A stretch of 64,000 nt of DNA from Maribacter arcticus (GTDB lineage: Bacteria; Bacteroidota; Bacteroidia; Flavobacteriales; Flavobacteriaceae): NCBI RefSeq assembly GCF_900167935.1, contig NZ_FUYL01000002.1, positions 360,985 through 424,984 on the forward strand, written 5' to 3'. Below are positions 1 to 9,855 of the stretch, piece after piece. Each line of letters starts with the position of its first letter. The stretch's first letter is position 1. The notes beneath the pieces are model-generated. The model was not told the origin of the DNA, did not search any database, and was given only the letters and a program-made list of their open reading frames with translations. Position numbers and translations under genes: made by a program.

Positions 1-76
1 ACCATAGCATAAGTAGGTTAAGTTCATGGTAAGATTTGGGGAAAAGACGGGGCTATGCTCCGTCTTTTTATTTTAC
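1..76 (+). ncRNA. Putative small RNA, tandem copy 1 (5' edge at window start)
   Basis: First of three near-identical units. A conserved 5' part of about 40 bases (starting CCATAGCATAAGTAGGTTAA) is followed by a GC-rich hairpin (arms GACGGGG and CTCCGTC, extended by A/T pairs) and a T-rich tail, as in an intrinsic terminator. ACCAT and ATGGT near the two ends of the 5' part could form a short stem. No long reading frame is present. Its promoter would lie outside the window. Function unknown; the sRNA reading rests on copies 2 and 3, which have promoter-like boxes at a fixed distance. Confidence 0.55.
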
Positions 77-161
77 GTCTAATTAGCTTCCTTTTACCTA
101 AAAAAAATTTAGAAGCAACCATAATGTATTACAACCATTGTTCAGGAAGTTCAACGGAAAG

Positions 162-194
162 CTTGCTATAAAACATCAACTACCTATATATTTG
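162..194 (+). promoter_or_regulatory. Promoter for small RNA copy 2
   Basis: CTTG at 162-165, a 21-base spacer, and TATATTTG at 187-194 fit the Bacteroidota primary-sigma consensus TTTG-N19-21-TAnnTTTG. The conserved RNA unit starts six bases after the -7 box, where transcription would be expected to begin. Confidence 0.6.
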
Positions 195-198
195 GAAG

Positions 199-276
199 AC
201 CATAGCATAAGTAGGTTAAGTTCATGGTAAGATTTGGGGAAAAAGACGGGGCTATGCTCCGTCTTTTTATTTTATA
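199..276 (+). ncRNA. Putative small RNA, tandem copy 2
   Basis: Almost identical to copy 1 over the full unit, with one extra A before the terminator stem. The promoter at 162-194 places the expected start at the first conserved base. The hairpin plus T tract at about 240-272 gives a predicted transcript of about 75 bases. The loop CTATG of the terminator is complementary to CATAG at the 5' end, so an alternative fold or pseudoknot is possible. Sequence between copies is not conserved, so selection appears to act on the unit itself. It could belong to a known Bacteroidota RNA family; an Rfam search would decide. Confidence 0.6.
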
Positions 277-328
277 CCAATCGGGTTATCTACCTACTCA
301 TAAGCTATCCAAATAACCACCTGAAATT

Positions 329-359
329 CAACTTTTACTAAATAAAAGTTGTTTTTTTT
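329..359 (+). terminator. Additional intrinsic terminator between small RNA copies 2 and 3
   Basis: Nine-base perfect stem (CAACTTTTA / TAAAAGTTG) with a five-base loop, followed by eight T residues. It lies downstream of the terminator of copy 2 and could be a back-up or end a separate short transcript covering about 277-359. Confidence 0.65.
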
Positions 360-393
360 CTTAAAATTTCTTTTTTTATTTACTCAATACCAG

Positions 394-401
394 TAATTTA
401 G
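394..401 (+). promoter_or_regulatory. -7-like box of small RNA copy 3
   Basis: TAATTTAG matches TAnnTTTG at seven of eight positions. It ends six bases before the conserved unit, the same distance as in copy 2. The -33 element is unclear in the T-rich stretch around 367-378. Confidence 0.4.
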
Positions 402-406
402 TCCCG

Positions 407-485
407 CCATAGCATAAGTAGGTTAAGTTTATGGTAAGATTTGGGACGAAAAGGGTGGAGACTTCTCCGCCCTTTTCTATTTTAA
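407..485 (+). ncRNA. Putative small RNA, tandem copy 3 (variant terminator stem)
   Basis: The 5' part matches copies 1 and 2 with essentially one change (C to T before ATGG) up to about 445. The terminator hairpin is then a different sequence: about 13 pairs, arms starting GAAAAGGGTGG and ending CCGCCCTTTTC. The primary sequence changed but the hairpin function is kept, which argues for a transcribed, terminated RNA rather than a passive DNA repeat. Confidence 0.58.
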
Positions 486-487
486 GC

Positions 488-523
488 CAAAAAAAACCAC
501 CTAAGATTATTTCTTAAGCGGTT
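488..523 (-). terminator. Terminator of sodA
   Basis: On the minus strand a 13-pair stem (AAACCGCTTAAGA / TCTTAGGTGGTTT with G-T pairs) and a five-base loop are followed by a T tract, 37 bases after the sodA stop codon. It faces the terminator of the third small RNA. Confidence 0.75.
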
Positions 524-559
524 TCTTACAAAGTCCATAAGGCACTTGCCTTCTATAGA

Positions 560-1168
560 TTATTTATTACTAGCGTAAAGTTTTGACACTTCATCCCAAT
601 TAATGATATTGAAAAATGCTTCAATATAATCAGGTCTTCTATTTTGATAATTTAGGTAGTAAGCATGTTCCCATACATCTAAACCTAAAATAGGGTGACC
701 ACCACAACCTACACCAGGCATAAGTGAGTTATCTTGATTAGGTGTAGAACATACTTCTACTTTACCACCTTTATGAACACACAACCATGCCCAACCAGAA
801 CCAAATCTAGTTCCGGCTGCAGAAGTGAACTTATCCTTAAAAGCATCAAAAGAACCAAAAGCACTATCAATAGCCTTAGCCAATTCGCCACTTGGCTTAC
901 CTCCGCCATTTGGTGACAAAATTGTCCAGAATAAAGAATGATTATAAAAACCTCCACCGTTATTTCTAACAGCTCCATTGTTCATATCTAAACCAGTTAA
1001 AATATCTTCAATTGATTTTCCTTCAAGATCAGTACCTTCGATAGCGGCATTTAACTTAGCAGTATATCCGTTATGATGTTTTGTATGATGTATTTCCATT
1101 GTCCTTGCATCAATATGAGGCTCAAGAGCATCATATGCGTAAGGCAAATTCGGTAGTTGAAAAGCCAT
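560..1168 (-). CDS. sodA: Superoxide dismutase, Mn/Fe family
   Basis: 202 residues, full length for the Mn/Fe superoxide dismutase family, which turns superoxide into oxygen and hydrogen peroxide in the cytoplasm. Metal ligands are visible as His27, His77 (in YNHS), Asp164 and His168 (in DVWEH). The active-site glutamine appears as Gln145 in the C-terminal domain (PNQDNS), with glycines around position 71-73, the arrangement typical of Mn-type enzymes. Metal preference is inferred, and a cambialistic enzyme is possible. The start ATG gives the usual [10 protein letters not shown] opening. Single-gene unit with its own terminator downstream. Confidence 0.95.
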   Translation of the reverse strand: MAFQLPNLPYAYDALEPHIDARTMEIHHTKHHNGYTAKLNAAIEGTDLEGKSIEDILTGLDMNNGAVRNNGGGFYNHSLFWTILSPNGGGKPSGELAKAIDSAFGSFDAFKDKFTSAAGTRFGSGWAWLCVHKGGKVEVCSTPNQDNSLMPGVGCGGHPILGLDVWEHAYYLNYQNRRPDYIEAFFNIINWDEVSKLYASNK

Positions 1169-1287
1169 AATTTGTTTGTTTTTAAATTAATATTAATTGT
1201 CTTTCAAAGTTACGAGTTTTAACATTTATATTCATCTAATAATTTGTTAAGAACTGTATAGGAATCCTTAATTTGCAGTAAAAATAA

Positions 1288-4200
1288 GTGTCTAGTAATT
1301 CTTTTACCATATATAATGCTTCAGCAGGATCCGGCAAAACCTATGCCCTTGCTAAAGTATACTTGAAAATTATACTAGCATCTCCTCAAAATTTTAGAAA
1401 AATATTAGCTATAACATTTACCAATAAAGCTGTGAATGAGATGAAGCATCGTATTTTAAATAGCCTTTACGAGTTTTCCACAACCACATCTGCTAAAGAA
1501 GCTTCTCCCTTATTTAATGATATTATTAATGAGACCCTGTTTACCTTTGAAGACCTACCCTCTTTAAGCAAACTTAGATTAAAACAAATACTACACAACT
1601 ACGCATTTTTTGATATTTCTACCATTGATAAATTTACACATAGGCTTATAAGAACCTTTGCGAAGGACTTAAAAATTCCGCAAAATTTTGAAGTCGTATT
1701 AGATGTTGATTTGCTATTACAAGAGGCTGTTGAAAGAGTCATTGGAAAAGCAGGTGAAGACCCTGAATTTACCAAAGTGCTTTTAGATTTTGCTCTTGAA
1801 AAAATAGAAGATGATAGAAGTTGGGATATTGGCTTTGACCTATTAAAAATCGGTAAGCTTATATTCGATGAAAACAACGCAGAGCATCTTAAGCACTTAA
1901 AGGATGTAGAAATTGGAGATTTCTTAAAACTTAAAGATAAAAATCAAGATATAATTAGGAAAAATAAATTTGAAATAATAGAGAATGCTGATTCAATTTT
2001 AGACCTATTTTCCAACAATAACCTTGAATTTACCGATTTTACCGGCGGCTATTTTCCAAAATTAATTTTGAAAATTTCTAGAGGTGAATTTATTACCAAC
2101 TTTTCTGCAGCATGGAATCAGAATTTTGATACTTCAAAACCTTATAATAAATCTACCCCCGATAATATTAAGTCAATTATTGATAGTTTACATTCTGAAT
2201 TCAGTCGATTATTAAAAGAAATAAAGTCAACTATTCAAAAAACAAGTTATCTACAAAATATTAATAGAAACATTGTTCCTTTTGCATTATTAAACGCCAT
2301 TCAAAAAGAATTAAAAATTATTCAAGAAGAAAAAGACCAGCTATCTATATCTGAATTCAACACCTTGATTGCCAAGGAGATTAAAGATCAGCCAGCACCA
2401 TTTATTTATGAACGACTAGGTGAAAAATACAAGCACTATTTTATAGATGAATTTCAAGACACTTCGCAGATGCAATGGGAAAACCTTATTCCATTAATCG
2501 GTAATGCCATGGAAGGCGAAGATGAACTTGGTGATACAGGATCATTATTCTTGGTAGGCGACCCTAAACAAGCCATCTATAGATGGCGTGGTGGCAAGGC
2601 TGAACAATTTATTGAATTAGCAACACAACAGAAGCACCCGTTCACCATAGAATCTGAGCTTGTAACCCTGCCCAAAAACTACAGAAGCTACGCTGAAATC
2701 ATAAATTTCAACAATAGCTTTTTTCAAAGTATTAGTCCGTTTTTAGAAAACACAATGTATCAAGAGTTTTTTAAAATTGGCAATCAGCAAGAAGTAAACC
2801 AAAAAGATGGTGGGTATGTCAACCTATTATTATTAGAAGAAGAGAGTGACGAGCAATATGCTTTAGAAACCTTAACAGCTATCAACAAATGCTTATTACA
2901 AGGGTATACCTATAGTGATATCTGTATTATTATAAGAAAAAAGAAACACGGCTTATTACTAGCCAATTTTCTGATGCAAAATAAAATACCCGTAGTTTCT
3001 TCAGATTCTTTATTATTAAGTGGTAGCCCTAAAGCCATTTTTCTGGTTCAATTAATACGATACATGGTTCAGCCAACTGAGCTAGAGATTCAATTTGAAA
3101 TACTAAATTTTTTATCAGAAGAAAAAGAAGATAGGCACGCATATATTTTTGAAAATTTAAACCACCTCGACACCCACTTATTTGAGGAATATGGCTTTGA
3201 TGCCTCAAAATTGAGACAGGCCTCGGTTTTTGACGGCCTAGCTTATGCAATTAAAATCTTTAACCTCATTCCTAATTCAGACGCACATCTTTCTGCATTT
3301 ATGGATTTAGTTTTTGATGTTGAGCAAAAATATGGTTCAGATATGCAATCGTTTTTGGACTATTGGGATAAAAAAGGAAATTCGTCAAGTATAAGTACTC
3401 CAGAAAATTTAGATTCTGTACAGATTATGACCATTCATAAATCCAAAGGATTGGAATTTCCTGTGGTCATATTCCCGTACGCCAATTCTAATGTATTTGA
3501 AGAAATTGATCCGAAATTATGGCTTCCGGTAGATAAAGAAGAATTTCTTGGGTTTTCAGAAGTATTGATTAATAAAAAACAAGAAGTACGAGAGTATGGT
3601 GAGTTTGAATCACTGCTATACGACCTTGATCATCAAAAACTACAGCTAGACACTTTTAATCTATTATATGTAGTACTCACAAGAGCGGTAAATGCATTAT
3701 TCATTATAAGTTCAAATAATCTTGATAAAAAAGGTGACCATAATCCAAACTATTATTCAGGCTTGTTTATTCATTTTTTAAAGAACAAAGGCTTATACAC
3801 ACAAGGCAAATTGGAATATGATTTTGGTGAACTAAAAAGTGTTGAAACAAAACGCACCCCAAACATTATTCAAAAAAATGTACCTTATATATACACCAAC
3901 AAAGATCGACCTGATTTCAAAATTTTAGCTTTAGCCGGTGTTTTATGGGATGAAGGTTTAGACATTGCTATTAATCAAGGTAATGTGATTCATACGATAT
4001 TAGGAGCTATTTACACAACGGCTGATTTAGAAAGAGCTCTTCAAATGGCCATTCAAAAAGGTTTCATTAAAGAGCAGGAAAAGGAAGAAATAAAAGCAAT
4101 CGTTAAAAGCGTTATTTATCATCAAGATTTAAGTCATTTTTACGAAACTGGTTTTGAAGTTTTAAACGAACGAGATATATTAATGGCTAATGGCACCATA

Positions 4201-4389
4201 CAAAGACCAGACAGGGTTGTTCTTAAAGGGAACCACGCTACCATAATTGATTACAAAACGGGTGAACGTAATGCTAAATATCGCAATCAATTGAATACCT
4301 ATGCCGAAAACTTTTCAAATATGGGCTATATAATTGACCACAAAATCATTGTGTATATTAATACAGAAATACAATTAGAATATATATAA
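1288..4389 (+). CDS. UvrD/RecB-type helicase-nuclease (AddA-like)
   Basis: 1033 residues beginning at a GTG codon. Superfamily 1 helicase motifs are in order: Walker A ASAGSGKT at 11-18, DEFQD at 387-391, [14 protein letters not shown] from 423, HKSKGLEF at 717-724, and a LYVVLTRA motif further on. A RecB-like nuclease motif (PDRVV 974-978, DYK 988-990) ends the protein. It would act with the AddB-like protein at 7112-9853 in processing double-strand breaks for recombination. kbl starts two bases after its stop, so they are probably co-transcribed. Exact orthology to AddA is inferred. Confidence 0.87.
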   Translation: MSSNSFTIYNASAGSGKTYALAKVYLKIILASPQNFRKILAITFTNKAVNEMKHRILNSLYEFSTTTSAKEASPLFNDIINETLFTFEDLPSLSKLRLKQILHNYAFFDISTIDKFTHRLIRTFAKDLKIPQNFEVVLDVDLLLQEAVERVIGKAGEDPEFTKVLLDFALEKIEDDRSWDIGFDLLKIGKLIFDENNAEHLKHLKDVEIGDFLKLKDKNQDIIRKNKFEIIENADSILDLFSNNNLEFTDFTGGYFPKLILKISRGEFITNFSAAWNQNFDTSKPYNKSTPDNIKSIIDSLHSEFSRLLKEIKSTIQKTSYLQNINRNIVPFALLNAIQKELKIIQEEKDQLSISEFNTLIAKEIKDQPAPFIYERLGEKYKHYFIDEFQDTSQMQWENLIPLIGNAMEGEDELGDTGSLFLVGDPKQAIYRWRGGKAEQFIELATQQKHPFTIESELVTLPKNYRSYAEIINFNNSFFQSISPFLENTMYQEFFKIGNQQEVNQKDGGYVNLLLLEEESDEQYALETLTAINKCLLQGYTYSDICIIIRKKKHGLLLANFLMQNKIPVVSSDSLLLSGSPKAIFLVQLIRYMVQPTELEIQFEILNFLSEEKEDRHAYIFENLNHLDTHLFEEYGFDASKLRQASVFDGLAYAIKIFNLIPNSDAHLSAFMDLVFDVEQKYGSDMQSFLDYWDKKGNSSSISTPENLDSVQIMTIHKSKGLEFPVVIFPYANSNVFEEIDPKLWLPVDKEEFLGFSEVLINKKQEVREYGEFESLLYDLDHQKLQLDTFNLLYVVLTRAVNALFIISSNNLDKKGDHNPNYYSGLFIHFLKNKGLYTQGKLEYDFGELKSVETKRTPNIIQKNVPYIYTNKDRPDFKILALAGVLWDEGLDIAINQGNVIHTILGAIYTTADLERALQMAIQKGFIKEQEKEEIKAIVKSVIYHQDLSHFYETGFEVLNERDILMANGTIQRPDRVVLKGNHATIIDYKTGERNAKYRNQLNTYAENFSNMGYIIDHKIIVYINTEIQLEYI

Positions 4390-4391
4390 AT

Positions 4392-5585
4392 ATGTACGGA
4401 AAAATAAAAGAACACTTACAGCAAGAAATTGAATCCATTAAAAATGATGGCCTTTTTAAGGAAGAAAGAATAATAGTTTCGCCACAAGATGCAGTTATTA
4501 AAATTAACACAGGGCAAGAGGTTATTAACTTTTGCGCCAATAACTACTTAGGGCTTTCATCTCATCCAGATGTTATTCAAGCAGCTAAAGATGCTATGGA
4601 CACCCATGGTTTTGGAATGTCTTCAGTAAGATTTATTTGTGGCACACAGGATATTCACAAAACCCTTGAGGAAAAAATAGCTCATTTCTACGAAACAGAA
4701 GACACTATATTATATGCAGCGGCATTTGATGCAAATGGAGGTGTTTTTGAGCCATTACTATCTGCTGAAGATGCAATAATTTCAGACTCTTTAAACCATG
4801 CTTCTATAATAGATGGTGTACGATTATGTAAAGCTAAACGATATCGATATGCAAATAGTGATATGAATGACCTTGAGGAGCAACTTAAGAAAGCAAATGA
4901 AGACGGAGCTAGATTTAAAATCATCGTAACTGACGGTGTATTCTCTATGGATGGTATTGTAGCCCCTTTAGATAAAATCTGTGATTTAGCCGATAAGTAC
5001 GACGCATTAGTAATGATAGATGAATGCCATGCAGCAGGTTTTATTGGTGATAAAGGAAAAGGCACCTTAGAAGAAAAAGGTGTTATGGGTAGAATAGACA
5101 TTATAACCGGCACCTTAGGCAAGGCATTAGGTGGGGCGATGGGTGGTTACACCACTGGTAAAAAAGAAATCATTACGCTACTGAGACAACGTTCTAGACC
5201 GTATTTATTTTCAAACTCTTTGGCCCCAGCTATAGTTGGAGCATCTATTAAGGTGTTTGATATGTTAGAAAACGATACTTCTTTACGCGATAAACTACAA
5301 GAAAATACAGAATACTTTAAAAAAGGAATTAAAAAAGCAGGCTTCGATATCGTCGATGGAGACTCAGCAATAGTTCCTGTAATGCTTTATGATGCCAAAT
5401 TATCACAACAAATGGCAAATAAGTTACTTGAAAGAGGCATATATGTTATCGGTTTTTTCTATCCTGTAGTACCAAAAGGGAAAGCACGAATAAGAGTTCA
5501 ACTATCAGCAGCCCATTCAAAGGCGCATATAGACACAGCGATTAAGGCCTTTACTGAAGTTGGCAAAGAACTGAAAATCGTTTAA
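4392..5585 (+). CDS. kbl: Glycine C-acetyltransferase (2-amino-3-ketobutyrate CoA ligase)
   Basis: 397 residues, the usual length for this fold-type I pyridoxal-phosphate enzyme. It joins glycine and acetyl-CoA to 2-amino-3-oxobutyrate, the reverse reaction serving threonine breakdown. Visible features are [10 protein letters not shown] near the N terminus, DECHAAGF carrying the PLP-contacting Asp and His, and GTLGKALGG with the Schiff-base lysine at 244. The related enzyme 8-amino-7-oxononanoate synthase is less likely because of the close Kbl-type match throughout. It follows the helicase gene by two bases. Confidence 0.92.
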   Translation: MYGKIKEHLQQEIESIKNDGLFKEERIIVSPQDAVIKINTGQEVINFCANNYLGLSSHPDVIQAAKDAMDTHGFGMSSVRFICGTQDIHKTLEEKIAHFYETEDTILYAAAFDANGGVFEPLLSAEDAIISDSLNHASIIDGVRLCKAKRYRYANSDMNDLEEQLKKANEDGARFKIIVTDGVFSMDGIVAPLDKICDLADKYDALVMIDECHAAGFIGDKGKGTLEEKGVMGRIDIITGTLGKALGGAMGGYTTGKKEIITLLRQRSRPYLFSNSLAPAIVGASIKVFDMLENDTSLRDKLQENTEYFKKGIKKAGFDIVDGDSAIVPVMLYDAKLSQQMANKLLERGIYVIGFFYPVVPKGKARIRVQLSAAHSKAHIDTAIKAFTEVGKELKIV

Positions 5586-5632
5586 ATGCGCTTTTTAATC
5601 TATTAAATGCGTTAAAAAAATAGGAAATTGAT

Positions 5633-5663
5633 TTTGTTAATAATATTTAACAAGTTACATTTG
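5633..5663 (+). promoter_or_regulatory. Promoter of the ompA-family gene
   Basis: TTTG at 5633-5636, a 19-base spacer, and TACATTTG at 5656-5663 match the Bacteroidota consensus exactly. The expected transcript starts near 5670, leaving a leader of about 28 bases before the ATG at 5698. This is the best promoter match in the window, in keeping with a highly expressed envelope protein. Confidence 0.8.
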
Positions 5664-5697
5664 TAGCTAATAAACACTTAAACTTAAAAATTTGAAA

Positions 5698-7041
5698 ATG
5701 AAACATCTTAGCAAATTAATGGTTGCTGCCCTACTTGTCGTAGGTATCAACAGCATACAAGCGCAAGACGAGAATAATCCTTGGCAAGTACAGTTCGGGG
5801 TTAATGCCGTTGACGTATATCCTACTGGGGATGTAAGTTCTTTTGGTAATGAATTCGTTAATGTGAACGATCACTGGAATATTTTACCTTCTATCTCTTA
5901 TGTAGGAGTTTCGAAGAGTGTTGGTGACGGCTTCTCTATTGGAGCAAGAGGATCTCTTAACAAAATCAGCAAATTAGGTGATGTTAGCGTTGATGATTTC
6001 TCTTATTATGCTTTAGATGGTACAATAAAATATGATTTAATCAAAAGAACTACTGTTATTGATCCTTTTATTGAGATTGGTGGTGGTTATACTTGGGTTG
6101 ATGAAATCGGAGCTGGAACTGTAAATGGTGGTCTTGGACTTAACATTTGGTTTACAGAGAACTTAGGTCTTACATTACAATCTTCTTACAAGCATGCTTT
6201 TGAAGATTACGGTGTAAAACATTTCCAACACTTAGCTGGTATTTCAGTTAAATTTGGTGGTACTGATACTGATGGTGATGGTATCTACGATAAAGATGAT
6301 GCTTGTCCAGAAGTTGCTGGTCTTGAAGCATTCAACGGTTGTCCTGATGCTGATGGCGATGGAATTGAAGATAGCAAAGATGCTTGTCCTAACGAAGCTG
6401 GTTCTAAAGAAATGAACGGTTGTCCTGATGCTGATGGCGATGGTGTAGCTGATAAAGATGATGCTTGTCCTAACGAAGCTGGTCTTCCTGCTTTAGCTGG
6501 TTGTCCTGATGCTGATGGCGATGGTGTAGCTGATAAAGATGATGCTTGTCCTTCTGAAGCTGGTCCTGCTGAAAACAAAGGTTGTCCTTGGGCTGATGCT
6601 GATGGTGACGGTGTACTTGACAAAGATGATCAATGTCCTGATGTTGCTGGTACAGTAGCTAACGCTGGTTGTCCTGAAGTAACTGAAGAAGTTCAAAAAC
6701 AATTGAACGATTACGCTAGAACTATCTTATTTGATACTGGTAAATCTTCAATCAAAGCTGAATCTACTTCTGTAATGGTTGACATTATCACTATTCTTAA
6801 AGAATACCCTAACGCTAAGTTTACTGTTGAAGGTCATACTGACAGCGTAGGTAGCGAAAAATTAAATCAAAGTCTTTCTGAGTCAAGAGCTCTTTCTGTA
6901 AAAGAATTCTTAGTTGACAAAGGAATAGAAGAGTTTAGATTATCTGCAGTTGGTTATGGTGAATCTAAGCCAATGGCTACCAATAACACAAGAGCTGGTA
7001 GAACTCAAAACAGAAGGGTAGAAATCAACTTAGTAAAATAA
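5698..7041 (+). CDS. OmpA-family outer-membrane protein with thrombospondin type 3 repeats
   Basis: 447 residues from the ATG at 5698; an upstream in-frame TTG at 5692 would add two residues and is less likely. A signal peptide (about 1-20) ends at QAQDE. An N-terminal beta-barrel-like region of about 165 residues follows, then five calcium-binding type 3 repeats of the form DxDGDGxxDKDDxCP, and a C-terminal OmpA peptidoglycan-binding domain ([26 protein letters not shown]). It anchors the outer membrane to the cell wall. Strong promoter upstream and terminator downstream make it a unit of its own. Confidence 0.93.
   Translation: MKHLSKLMVAALLVVGINSIQAQDENNPWQVQFGVNAVDVYPTGDVSSFGNEFVNVNDHWNILPSISYVGVSKSVGDGFSIGARGSLNKISKLGDVSVDDFSYYALDGTIKYDLIKRTTVIDPFIEIGGGYTWVDEIGAGTVNGGLGLNIWFTENLGLTLQSSYKHAFEDYGVKHFQHLAGISVKFGGTDTDGDGIYDKDDACPEVAGLEAFNGCPDADGDGIEDSKDACPNEAGSKEMNGCPDADGDGVADKDDACPNEAGLPALAGCPDADGDGVADKDDACPSEAGPAENKGCPWADADGDGVLDKDDQCPDVAGTVANAGCPEVTEEVQKQLNDYARTILFDTGKSSIKAESTSVMVDIITILKEYPNAKFTVEGHTDSVGSEKLNQSLSESRALSVKEFLVDKGIEEFRLSAVGYGESKPMATNNTRAGRTQNRRVEINLVK
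6337..6579 (+). repeat. Three 81-base tandem repeats inside ompA
   Basis: Units begin at 6337, 6418 and 6499, each opening GGTTGTCCTGATGCTGATGG (in the third, A/G-poor variation starts later), and each encodes 27 residues. A diverged fourth unit begins at 6580. Near-identity at DNA level, not only protein level, suggests recent duplication or gene conversion. Confidence 0.8.
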
Positions 7042-7067
7042 GTTAGAATAACCTAAGTGTTTTTAAT

Positions 7068-7100
7068 AAAAAAAAGCTCCGCTATATGCGGAGCTTTTTT
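7068..7100 (+). terminator. Terminator of ompA
   Basis: Thirteen-pair stem with core GCTCCGC / GCGGAGC, flanked by A6 and T6, loop TATAT. The next gene starts only 12 bases further on. Confidence 0.9.
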
Positions 7101-7111
7101 ATTTTTACTAT

Positions 7112-9853
7112 ATGCAGAGCTTTATAGAAGACGTAATCAGAGATGTAATAAGTAAAAACCCAGACACTGGTAAAGTTATTTATATTTTACCCAGTAAACG
7201 TGCCGGTGTATTTCTAAAAAAAATACTTTCCAAAACAATTTCAAAAACCGTTCTTGCACCTGAAATTTATAGCATTGAAGACTTTATTGAAAAAGTTTCC
7301 AACTTAGTTTCTGCAAATACCACCACACAACTCTTTGAACTTTACAACGCCTATTTAAGCGTTGGTGATTATGAAAAAGAATCGTTTGATTCATTTCTAA
7401 AATGGGGCCAAATATTATTACAAGATTTTAATGAAGTAGATAGGTATTTAGTCGATGCATCCACACTATATAAAAACATAGAGGCCATACAAGAAGTAAA
7501 TCATTGGTCTCTGAATGCAGAAAAATCGGAGATGATTGAAAATTATCTTCATTTCTGGAGATATTTAGAAGAAATCTATAATCAATTCAATGCCAACTTA
7601 ACAAAACAAGGTATAGGTCATCAAGGGCTTATATACAGAACTTCTGTAGTACAATTACCTAGCTACATAGCTCAAATTACCAAGAAGCATATTTTCCTTG
7701 GCTTCAATGCCTTAAACAGTGCTGAAAGCATCCTCATTCAAACTATTCTCGAAAAAACAGATGCAACTATTTATTGGGACATAGACCCCTACTTCTTACA
7801 AGACACAATTCATGATGCTGGTTATTTTATAAGACACTATCAAAATACTTGGAACGTACTTAAAGGTAAAACTCTTAACGGACTAACCAATCACTATAAT
7901 ACTAAGAAACATATTGAAATAATTGGTGTTCCAAAGAACATATCACAGGTAAATTATGTAGGTAATTTACTTTACCAAATTCAGAATGAACATCCAGAAT
8001 CTCTCAGTAATGCCGCTATAGTATTAGGTAATGAAGAATTATTAAACCCGCTATTAAATTCAATTCCTGATAATATTTCGGCTACCAATATTACTATGGG
8101 CCAAAAACTAGAATCAACACCATTAGCTAGTTTTTTTACGAATCTAATAGACTTTCATGAGCAAAAAACAGAGAAAGGGTGGTTTTACAAAAACCTTTTA
8201 AACTTACTCACGCATTCTTATGCTGTATTACTTTTTGATGCAAATAAAGTTTCAGCCGAAGCATTAATAACCAAAATAAAAACAAATAACTGGTCGTATA
8301 TCTCGAGTTTACAAATTGAAGAGTTAATACCAACAAATGCTACCGTATCATTATTGTTCAAGGATACTAATAACAATCCGAATTACTTAATTGATAACTT
8401 CCTAGTACTTGTTCAATCGATTAGAACAATAGAAATAGTAAAAGAAAATGCGCTATTACTAGAACAGCTTTATAAATTTTATACGCTATTTAATCAGCTA
8501 AAAGATTTATGTGCTACTTTTTCTTATATAAATAATCTCAAAAGTTTCAAGCATCTATTTAAACAACTCTTAAGTACCGAAACCTTAGACTTTCAAGGTA
8601 ACCCAATAGAAGGCATTCAAATTATGGGAATGTTAGAAAGTAGACTACTCAATTTTGAGACTGTTATCATAACCTCAGTTAACGAAGGTGTATTACCTTC
8701 AGGTAAATCTAATAATTCATTCATCCCATTCGACCTTAAAATTAAAAATGGTCTACCTACATATAAAGAAAAAGACGCGGTTTATACCTACCATTTCTAC
8801 AGATTACTACAAAGAGCCAAGAACGTATATATTTTATACAATACGGAACCTGATGCTTTAGAGGGTGGCGAAAAAAGCAGACTGATTACACAACTTCTTA
8901 CTGATGAAAATAGAACAGATATTACAGAGTATATTGCTACTCCTCAAATACAAACAGTTACCAAAAAAAATGAAACCATTTTTAAAACAAAAAGTTTAGT
9001 TTCATTAATTCAAGAGAAGGCTAAAAAAGGTTTTTCACCTAGTTCTTTAAGCAACTATATTAGAAACCCTATAGATTTTTACAAACAGAACCTACTGAAT
9101 ATTAACGATGTTTTACAAGTTGAGGAAACCCTTGCTCCCAATACTTTTGGCACCATTGTTCATGACAGCTTAGAAGAACTTTATACTCCATTAGTTGGAA
9201 TCAACCTTACCGTTGAGCTTTTAAATGGCATTAAAAAAAATATACCACGAATTGTTTCACTTAACTTTGAAAAGACTTACAAAGAGGGGAATATAAGCTC
9301 TGGTAAAAATTATATTTCATTTCACGTTATCCTTAAATACATTCAAACATTTATTGATGCTGAAATAGCAGTCATTGCTGATCATGAAATAAAAATTATC
9401 GCTTTAGAACAATCATTAGAAGTTCCTCTTATAATAAAAGGACTTGATTTTCCAATTAAGTTAAAAGGTAAACTAGATCGTGTAGATGAGTTTGATGGTA
9501 TTACCCGTATCATAGATTACAAAACAGGAAAGGTAGAAAGAAGGAATGTAGAAATAATGGACTGGGAAATATTATCTGAGGAGTATCAGTACAGTAAAGC
9601 CTTTCAGCTACTTTGTTACGGATTGATGTTTTTTAAAACATATAATAAAGAGAACTTATCAATACAAGCTGGAATTATCTCGTTAAAAAATTTCGCGGAA
9701 GGTACATTGCTTTTTGCTCAAAAAGAATCTGCCCGAGGAGTCAAAAATCACATTATAGACGCTAATGTGATTCATGATTTCGAGCAGATACTTGGTCAAT
9801 TGATTACAGAAATTTGTAATTCTGAAATTCCGTTTACAGAGAAAGAGGTCTAA
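7112..9853 (+). CDS. PD-(D/E)XK nuclease family protein (AddB-like)
   Basis: 913 residues. The N terminus (VIYILPSKRAGVFLKK) resembles the inactivated helicase start of AddB proteins. The C-terminal nuclease domain shows LDRVDEFDG (Asp789) and IIDYKTG (Asp802, Lys804), the metal-binding and catalytic residues of this family. It probably partners the AddA-like protein encoded 2.7 kb upstream. It starts directly after the ompA terminator, so transcription needs read-through or a promoter hidden in the terminator region. It converges with the next gene, leaving two bases between stops. Confidence 0.82.
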   Translation: MQSFIEDVIRDVISKNPDTGKVIYILPSKRAGVFLKKILSKTISKTVLAPEIYSIEDFIEKVSNLVSANTTTQLFELYNAYLSVGDYEKESFDSFLKWGQILLQDFNEVDRYLVDASTLYKNIEAIQEVNHWSLNAEKSEMIENYLHFWRYLEEIYNQFNANLTKQGIGHQGLIYRTSVVQLPSYIAQITKKHIFLGFNALNSAESILIQTILEKTDATIYWDIDPYFLQDTIHDAGYFIRHYQNTWNVLKGKTLNGLTNHYNTKKHIEIIGVPKNISQVNYVGNLLYQIQNEHPESLSNAAIVLGNEELLNPLLNSIPDNISATNITMGQKLESTPLASFFTNLIDFHEQKTEKGWFYKNLLNLLTHSYAVLLFDANKVSAEALITKIKTNNWSYISSLQIEELIPTNATVSLLFKDTNNNPNYLIDNFLVLVQSIRTIEIVKENALLLEQLYKFYTLFNQLKDLCATFSYINNLKSFKHLFKQLLSTETLDFQGNPIEGIQIMGMLESRLLNFETVIITSVNEGVLPSGKSNNSFIPFDLKIKNGLPTYKEKDAVYTYHFYRLLQRAKNVYILYNTEPDALEGGEKSRLITQLLTDENRTDITEYIATPQIQTVTKKNETIFKTKSLVSLIQEKAKKGFSPSSLSNYIRNPIDFYKQNLLNINDVLQVEETLAPNTFGTIVHDSLEELYTPLVGINLTVELLNGIKKNIPRIVSLNFEKTYKEGNISSGKNYISFHVILKYIQTFIDAEIAVIADHEIKIIALEQSLEVPLIIKGLDFPIKLKGKLDRVDEFDGITRIIDYKTGKVERRNVEIMDWEILSEEYQYSKAFQLLCYGLMFFKTYNKENLSIQAGIISLKNFAEGTLLFAQKESARGVKNHIIDANVIHDFEQILGQLITEICNSEIPFTEKEV

Positions 9854-9855
9854 CT

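Noticed and set aside
1-485. CRISPR array
   Set aside because: Only three copies, unit length about 76 bases with internal terminators, spacers of 120-130 bases of unequal length, and no cas genes.
6285-6623. 112-codon minus-strand frame inside ompA
   Set aside because: Low-complexity antisense shadow of the Asp/Gly repeats; no independent evidence.
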